Shown here: positions 6,140 to 10,274 of the stretch, piece after piece
Position numbering within the stretch: position 1 is the stretch's first letter
Layout: every line of letters starts with the position of its first letter
Source: Alphaproteobacteria bacterium
Lineage (GTDB): Bacteria; Pseudomonadota; Alphaproteobacteria; Geminicoccales; Geminicoccaceae
Assembly (NCBI GenBank): GCA_026984595.1
Contig: JALSRW010000403.1
Location: 1-10,274, forward strand
Reading direction: 5' to 3'
Length of the DNA stretch: 10,274 nucleotides
Notes under the pieces: generated by a model
Seen by the model: the letters and a program-made list of their open reading frames with translations, nothing else
Told to the model about the DNA's origin: nothing
Databases searched by the model: none
Translations under genes and position numbers: made by a program

Positions 6140-7551
6140 AGCCCGCGGGCGATCCCCGTGATCGCCTGCCAGGCCTCCGCCACATGATGCCGCTCGGTGC
6201 GCCTCTGGCCGATGGAGGCGCGGAGCACGTAACGCTCCCGCACCCGGGTCGGTGTCAGATAGGTCCGGCCATCCTCGTTGACGGCATGCAGGAGCCTTTC
6301 GTTGAGCGCATCGAGCGCTTTCCCTTCGGCCGTCCCGCCGGGCCGGTAGCGGAAGGTCACGAGCGCCAGGTTGGGACCGGTGACGAGCTCGAAATCGGCG
6401 GTCTCCCGGATCCAGCCGGCGAACTCGGCGGCGAGATCGATATGGCGGCGCAGCATCGCCCGAAGCCCCTCGAGCCCGTAAGAGCGCAGCACGAACCAGA
6501 GCTTGAGGGCACGGAAGCGGCGGCCGAGGGGGATGCCCCAGTCGCGGTAGTCGATCACCTGCCCGGTTTCGCGGCTCTGCAGATATGCCGGGAGGATCGA
6601 GAGGGTGCGGGTGAGATCCTCCGGACGCCGCAGGAAATGCGCCGAGCAGTCGAAGTTGGTCAGCAGCCATTTGTGGGGGTTGAAGACGAAGCTGTCGGCC
6701 CGCTCCACGCCCGCCGCCAGATGCCGCCATTCCGGCAGCAGCAGCGCGCTCCCGGCCCAGGCCGCATCGACATGCAGGAAGACGCCGTGACGGGCGCAGA
6801 TCTCGCCGATGGGCTCCAGCGGATCACTGGCGCCGACGCCGGTGGTGCCCAGGGTGGCGATCACGCAGCAGGGACGGATCCCGGCTTCGAGATCGGCGCG
6901 GATCGCCTCCTCCAGGGCCTCGGGGCGCATGGCGAAGGCATCGTCGGTGGCGATCGGGCGGAGATGCCTGCGGCCGAAGCCGGCGATCATCACCCCCTTT
7001 TCCACCGAGGAATGGGCCTCGGCGCTGGCATAGACGGCGAGCGGCGGCTGCCCGAACAGGCCCGCTTCGTTGCCCTGCCAGCCGAGGGCGCGTTCCCGGG
7101 CCGTGAGCAGCGCACACAGGGTCGCTTCCGAGGCGGTTCCCTGGATCACGCCGGTGAAGCCCTGCGGCAGGCCGATCGCCCGGCGCAGCCAGTCGAGGAC
7201 GGTGGTCTCCATTTCGGTGGCCGCCGGGCTCGTCTGCCAGAGCATGGCATTGACGGCATAGGCCGCCGTCAGCATCTCGGCGAGTACCGAGGGTGGGCTC
7301 GAATTGGCCGGAAAATAGGCCAGGAAACGCGGATGCTGCCAGTGGGTCAGGCCGGGAAGGACGATCCTGTCGAGATCGGCGAAGATCGCCTCCATCGGCT
7401 CGCCTTCCTCGGGAGCCGCCTCCGGCAGTGCGGCGGCGATCTGCCCGGGGCGGGTGCGGGAGCGCACCGGCTGCTCCTCGATGCCTTCCAGATAGGCCGC
7501 CATGCGCTCGACGGCCTCCTGCGCATGCTGCCGGAAGCGCTCGATGTCCAT
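6136..7551 (-). CDS. PLP-dependent aromatic-L-amino-acid decarboxylase family (group II)
   Basis: 471 residues, full length for the DDC/tyrosine-tryptophan decarboxylase family, which removes CO2 from aromatic amino acids to give amines such as tyramine, tryptamine or phenethylamine. K294 in NPHKW is the PLP Schiff-base lysine, H180 in AEAHSS stacks on the cofactor ring, and D262 in HVDAAWAGSA binds the pyridine nitrogen. The segment LPAYLQS (320-326) carries Y323, matching the catalytic loop Tyr of animal DDC, and IPLGRRFRALKLWFV (340-354) is a family hallmark. A Tyr here points to decarboxylation rather than the oxidative deamination of the Phe-type aldehyde synthases. The ATG at 7551 follows a GGGGAG ribosome site. 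It lies 49 bases after sua5, possibly in the same transcript. The exact amino acid is not determined; the fold is secure. Confidence 0.92.
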   Translation of the reverse strand: MDIERFRQHAQEAVERMAAYLEGIEEQPVRSRTRPGQIAAALPEAAPEEGEPMEAIFADLDRIVLPGLTHWQHPRFLAYFPANSSPPSVLAEMLTAAYAVNAMLWQTSPAATEMETTVLDWLRRAIGLPQGFTGVIQGTASEATLCALLTARERALGWQGNEAGLFGQPPLAVYASAEAHSSVEKGVMIAGFGRRHLRPIATDDAFAMRPEALEEAIRADLEAGIRPCCVIATLGTTGVGASDPLEPIGEICARHGVFLHVDAAWAGSALLLPEWRHLAAGVERADSFVFNPHKWLLTNFDCSAHFLRRPEDLTRTLSILPAYLQSRETGQVIDYRDWGIPLGRRFRALKLWFVLRSYGLEGLRAMLRRHIDLAAEFAGWIRETADFELVTGPNLALVTFRYRPGGTAEGKALDALNERLLHAVNEDGRTYLTPTRVRERYVLRASIGQRRTERHHVAEAWQAITGIARGL

Positions 7552-7580
7552 GGCGTCTCCCCTTCTCGCGCGATCGGTGC

Positions 7581-7596
7581 GGCCGCCTCGGCGGCC
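7581..7596 (-). other. GC hairpin between sua5 and the decarboxylase
   Basis: GGCCGC and GCGGCC face each other across a four-base loop, in the 49-base gap 7552-7600. No T-run follows on the minus strand, so it is not a convincing intrinsic terminator. It could slow read-through or stabilise the downstream transcript. No other signal is visible in this gap apart from the decarboxylase ribosome site. Confidence 0.3.
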
Positions 7597-7600
7597 CCGG

Positions 7601-8566
7601 TCAGGCGACCGGTTCGGCGGGCAGGGCCGCGCGCCGCAGCCGATCGTTGATGGCTTCGCCCAGCCCTTCGCGCGGGATCGGCATGACCGCGATCGCCCGT
7701 ACATCGGCCTCGTCGAGCCGCCGCAGCATGGCGAAGAGATTGGCCGCCGCCTCGACGAGATCGCCGCGTGGGCTGAGATTGAGGGTAACCCGGGCACCGG
7801 CCAGGGGCTCGGGACCGAAGGCGAGGAGGGCCTCGTCGCCGGCCACCCGCTGCGCCTCGAGCCGGAGCGGCCGGCGCGGCGCGTAGTGGCGGCCGAGGAG
7901 ACCGGGCGAGCGCACCGGACCGCCCGATGCGGCGCCTTCGAGCGGGCCGATCAGGGCCTCGATGCGTTCCCGCGGGATGCCGCCCGGGCGCAGCAGGCGG
8001 GCGCGCTCGGGCTCGGAGAGATCGACGATGGTGCTCTCCACACCGACGCTGCAGGGACCGGCATCGAGGATCCAATCGACCGTCTCGCCGAGATCGCGGG
8101 CAACATGCGCGGCGGTGGTCGGGCTCACCCGACCCGAGCGATTGGCGCTGGGTGCCGCCACCGGCAGGCCGGTCTCCTCCACGAGCCGCCGGGCCACCGG
8201 ATGGGCGGGAACGCGCACACCGACGGTCGACAGGCCGGCGGTGACCATCGGCGACACCGGCACTCCGTTCTTGAGCGGCAGCACCAGCGTGAGCGGCCCG
8301 GGCCAGAAGGCCTCGGCGAGCCGCTCGGCGCGCTCGTCCAGCCATGCGAAACCGGCGGCCATGGAACGGTCGGCGGCATGGGCGATGAGCGGATTGTGAT
8401 GCGGCCGCCGCTTGGCGAGGAAGATGCGGGCGATCGCCCGGTCGTCGGTGACGATCGCCCCGAGCCCGTACACCGTCTCGGTGGGAAAGGCGACCAGACG
8501 CCCTTCGGCGAGGGCTCGTGCCGCGGCACGGATGCCGCGCGCATCGGCGGGGAGGATCCGGCTCAT
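7601..8566 (-). CDS. sua5: Threonylcarbamoyl-AMP synthase, long Sua5 form
   Basis: 321 residues: an N-terminal YrdC domain (about 1-205) plus the C-terminal Sua5 domain. It makes threonylcarbamoyl-AMP from threonine, bicarbonate and ATP in the cytoplasm, for the t6A37 modification of ANN-decoding tRNAs. Visible motifs are PTETVYGLG (28-36), the KRR...NPL nucleotide/threonine-binding segment (52-60), PSANRSG (139-145), GVESTIVDL (175-183) and LRPGGI (192-197). The linker SPGLLGRHYAP (220-230) is characteristic of Sua5, where it closes over the active site; the short TsaC form ends before it. The ATG at 8566 overlaps the bioY stop as ATGA and has only a weak GGAA upstream, so it is probably translated by coupling to bioY. 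Expected to be essential or nearly so, as for the family. Confidence 0.94.
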   Translation of the reverse strand: MSRILPADARGIRAAARALAEGRLVAFPTETVYGLGAIVTDDRAIARIFLAKRRPHHNPLIAHAADRSMAAGFAWLDERAERLAEAFWPGPLTLVLPLKNGVPVSPMVTAGLSTVGVRVPAHPVARRLVEETGLPVAAPSANRSGRVSPTTAAHVARDLGETVDWILDAGPCSVGVESTIVDLSEPERARLLRPGGIPRERIEALIGPLEGAASGGPVRSPGLLGRHYAPRRPLRLEAQRVAGDEALLAFGPEPLAGARVTLNLSPRGDLVEAAANLFAMLRRLDEADVRAIAVMPIPREGLGEAINDRLRRAALPAEPVA

Positions 8567-9165
8567 GCGGCTGTGTCGTTCCGGTTTCCGGAAAGCGCCG
8601 GAAACGCCAGCCGGGCCACCGCCAGCACCAGCAGCAGCTTGACCAGGTCGCCCAGAAGGAAGGGAGCGGCGCCGAAGGCGAGGGCTTCTTCGAGGCCGAT
8701 GAAGCCGGTGAGCCAGGCGACCCCGGGCAGGTACACGGCCAGCGTCGCCGCCAGCAGGGCGAGCAGCAGACCGACCGTGTCCAGGCGACGCTCGGCCGCC
8801 CAGCCGGCGATGGCCGCGGCCAGCAGGAAGCCCAGGAGATAGCCGCCGGTCGGCCCCAGCACATAGGCCAGTCCCAGGCCGCGCTCCGGCGTGCCGGCAA
8901 ACACCGGCAGTCCGGAGATCCCCTCCAGGAGATAGAGGGCCACCGTGGCCAGCGCCAGCTTGCGCCCGTAGGCCAGCCCGATCAGGAACAGTGCCGCGGT
9001 CTGCAGGGTCATCGGCACCGGCCAGAAGGGCACCTGGACCTTGGCCGAGAGGGTCAGCAGCAGGGTTCCCGTGAGCACCAGAACGAGGGCGCGCAGAATC
9101 TTCGTCCGGCCCCTACCACGCGGCCAGAGATGTTCGACAGGCGGCAGCATGCGTGCAGCGTGCAT
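8563..9165 (-). CDS. bioY: Biotin ECF transporter substrate-binding membrane subunit BioY
   Basis: 200 residues from the chosen start. BioY is the integral-membrane S component that binds biotin for energy-coupling-factor transporters. Typical stretches are SAKVQVPFWPVPMTLQT, the YLLEGISGLPVFAGTPERG segment and VLGPTGGYLLGF, followed by helices to the C-terminus; about six membrane segments can be drawn. The wording is close to alphaproteobacterial BioY. No BioM/BioN (ATPase and T component) genes lie beside it, so it either works alone, as reported for some solitary BioY proteins, or uses components encoded elsewhere. Start choices are TTG at 9198, ATG at 9165 and ATG at 9150. None has a strong ribosome site. 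I prefer 9165 because the predicted promoter would leave the TTG with almost no leader. The stop overlaps sua5. Confidence 0.92.
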   Translation of the reverse strand: MHAARMLPPVEHLWPRGRGRTKILRALVLVLTGTLLLTLSAKVQVPFWPVPMTLQTAALFLIGLAYGRKLALATVALYLLEGISGLPVFAGTPERGLGLAYVLGPTGGYLLGFLLAAAIAGWAAERRLDTVGLLLALLAATLAVYLPGVAWLTGFIGLEEALAFGAAPFLLGDLVKLLLVLAVARLAFPALSGNRNDTAA

Positions 9166-9209
9166 CGGCAGAATTCCATCGAAGGGGGAAACGTACAAAA
9201 GGCCCGGGC

Positions 9210-9237
9210 ATCATAAGGACCGGTCCGTCGCCTGCAA
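9210..9237 (-). promoter_or_regulatory. Predicted promoter of bioY-sua5
   Basis: On the minus strand TTGCAG (9237-9232) and TATGAT (9215-9210, five of six to consensus) are separated by 16 bases. A start near 9203 would leave a leader of about 38 bases before the ATG at 9165. It sits in the 114-base gap between purD and bioY, which holds no gene that I can see. Confidence 0.5.
9217..9226. repeat. Ten-base perfect palindrome in the bioY promoter spacer
   Basis: GGACCGGTCC reads the same on both strands and lies between the -35 and -10 boxes proposed for bioY, where a repressor could block polymerase. It resembles neither the BirA box nor the BioR box. Palindromes of this length turn up about ten times by chance in a window this size, so only its location speaks for it. 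Confidence 0.25.
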
Positions 9238-9279
9238 CCCCGACGGCCCAGATCGTCGCGCGGGCGCGGCGAACGGACC

Positions 9280-10274
9280 CTAGCCCGGCGCCCCGAGCCC
9301 GATGTCGCGGCGGAAGAAGCCCTCCGGCCAGTCGATCCGCGCGATCGCCGCATAGGCCCGCTCGCGCGCCTCGGCGAGGCTCGATCCGAGCCCGGTGACG
9401 TTCAGCACCCGGCCGCCGACGGCCAGCAGACGGCCATCTTCCCGTCTGGTTCCGGCATGGAAGATGATCAGGTTTTCCTCCCCGGCAAGGGCGTCGAGAC
9501 CGCGGATCTCGGTGCCCCGGACATACTCCCCGGGATAGCCGCGGCTGGCCATCACCACGGTGAGGGCATGGAGCGGCCGCCATGCGATCTCCACGCCGCC
9601 GAGCCCGCCCTCGGCGGCGGCGCACACCAGGCTGGCGAAGTCGCTGGCGAGACGGGGCAGGATGACCTGCGCCTCGGGATCGCCGAAGCGGACATTGTAT
9701 TCGAGCAGCTTCGGCCCCTCTTCGGTGAGCATCAGTCCGGCGTAGAGAATGCCGCGAAACGGCGTTCTCTCCTCGGCCATGCCGCGGATGGTGGGCTGCA
9801 CGATCTCCTCCATCACCCGGGCGTTGGTGGCCGCGTCCAGGACCGGGGCGGGCGAAAAGGCACCCATGCCGCCGGTGTTGGGTCCGCGATCCCCGTCGAA
9901 AGCCCGCTTGTGGTCCTGGGCGGTGCCGATCTCCAGCAGGTGCGCACCGTCGCAGAGGGCGAAGAAGCTCGCCTCCTCGCCTTCGAGATATTCCTCGATC
10001 AGCACCGTTTCGCCGGCCACCCCGAACCGGCCCGTAAAGGCATCCTCGAGGGCGGCCAGGGCCTGTTCGACGGTCTCGGCGACGATCACTCCCTTGCCGG
10101 CGGCGAGCCCGTCCGCCTTGACGACGAGCGGCATGGGGCTGGCCCGCACATGGGCGCGCGCGGCCTCGGCCTCGCTGCGCCGGAAGGTACGGCTGGAGGC
10201 GGTGGGAATGCCGTGGCGGGCACAGAAGGCCTTGGCGAAGGCCTTGGAGCCTTCCAGCCGGGCCGCCGCGGCGG
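9280..10274 (-). CDS. purD: Phosphoribosylamine--glycine ligase (GARS), C-terminal part
   Basis: 330 residues to the stop at 9280. The N-terminal roughly 95 residues lie beyond the window, judged against a usual length near 425. PurD joins glycine to phosphoribosylamine using ATP, the second step of purine synthesis, in the cytoplasm. ATP-grasp motifs are clear: LEGSKAFAK at the edge of the window, VVKADGLAAGKGV, EEYLEGEEASFF, then DHKRAFDGDRGPNTGGMGAFSP. The metal-binding ELLEYN-like segment LLEYNVRFGDPEAQ follows. The C-terminal domain ends with the usual ARERAYAAIARI..PEGFFRRDIG. The reading frame is intact. No hairpin plus T-run terminator is apparent after the stop, and bioY lies 114 bases downstream. 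Confidence 0.96.
   Translation of the reverse strand, partial: AAAARLEGSKAFAKAFCARHGIPTASSRTFRRSEAEAARAHVRASPMPLVVKADGLAAGKGVIVAETVEQALAALEDAFTGRFGVAGETVLIEEYLEGEEASFFALCDGAHLLEIGTAQDHKRAFDGDRGPNTGGMGAFSPAPVLDAATNARVMEEIVQPTIRGMAEERTPFRGILYAGLMLTEEGPKLLEYNVRFGDPEAQVILPRLASDFASLVCAAAEGGLGGVEIAWRPLHALTVVMASRGYPGEYVRGTEIRGLDALAGEENLIIFHAGTRREDGRLLAVGGRVLNVTGLGSSLAEARERAYAAIARIDWPEGFFRRDIGLGAPG

Noticed and set aside
7581..7596. GC hairpin as an intrinsic terminator of sua5
   Set aside because: No T-run follows it on the minus strand.
5986..7650. Long plus-strand open frame opposite the decarboxylase, and a similar one at 7502-8842 opposite sua5 and bioY
   Set aside because: Both mirror well-supported genes, have low-complexity composition and no recognisable motif.
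7552..7797. Open extension upstream of the decarboxylase start
   Set aside because: It overlaps the C-terminus of sua5 in another frame, is Arg/Ser/Pro-rich, and the ATG at 7551 has a ribosome site and begins the family homology.
9166..9198. TTG start at 9198 for bioY, adding 11 residues
   Set aside because: No ribosome site, almost no leader from the predicted promoter, and no family conservation in the added residues. Not fully excluded.
9166..9279. BioR or BirA operator, or a terminator for purD, in the purD-bioY gap
   Set aside because: I found no sequence like the known biotin boxes and no strong hairpin with a T-run. Only the promoter-like boxes and a short palindrome stand out.

Overview
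The window is a compact, GC-rich bacterial stretch with almost no intergenic DNA. I recognise eleven protein-coding genes, ten on the minus strand and one on the plus strand. High GC, an alphaproteobacterial-looking BioY and SdhD-type membrane anchor, and ATGA-type gene overlaps suggest an alphaproteobacterium (Rhodospirillales-like) or a similarly GC-rich proteobacterium. This placement is an impression from protein style, not a phylogeny. I saw no tRNA, rRNA, insertion sequence, CRISPR array or prophage gene.

Region 1 (1-5116, minus strand) reads as one operon. From a promoter near 5149-5178 the order is: iron-sulfur subunit of a succinate dehydrogenase/fumarate reductase, two small haem-binding membrane anchors, the flavoprotein subunit, the alpha and beta subunits of a class I (Fe-S) fumarase-family hydratase, and a nitroreductase-family flavoprotein cut by the window edge. 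Nearly all junctions overlap or nearly touch (ATGA overlaps, a 1-base gap, a 40-base alpha/beta overlap, a 13-base gap). Together the products could interconvert malate, fumarate and succinate and exchange electrons with membrane quinones. The flavoprotein has Cys where the usual covalent-FAD histidine sits, the anchors carry four candidate haem-ligand histidines, and the fumarase beta subunit has altered active-site motifs. These traits suggest a fumarate-reducing enzyme, or one for another dicarboxylate, rather than the housekeeping complex II.

Region 2 (5117-5200) is a short divergent control region with promoter-like boxes on both strands. It drives region 1 one way and a homocysteine S-methyltransferase family gene (5201-6139, plus) the other way. 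The methyltransferase has His in place of one of the three zinc-binding cysteines. It ends in a CTAG that is also the stop codon of the convergent gene.

Region 3 (6136-9280, minus strand) holds bioY (biotin uptake), a long-form sua5 (tRNA t6A synthesis) whose start overlaps the end of bioY, and a PLP-dependent aromatic-amino-acid-type decarboxylase. A promoter-like sequence precedes bioY. Region 4 (9280-10274) is the C-terminal three quarters of purD (purine synthesis), running in from outside the window. Regions 3 and 4 look like ordinary chromosomal metabolism. The most unusual content is the dicarboxylate redox operon of region 1.
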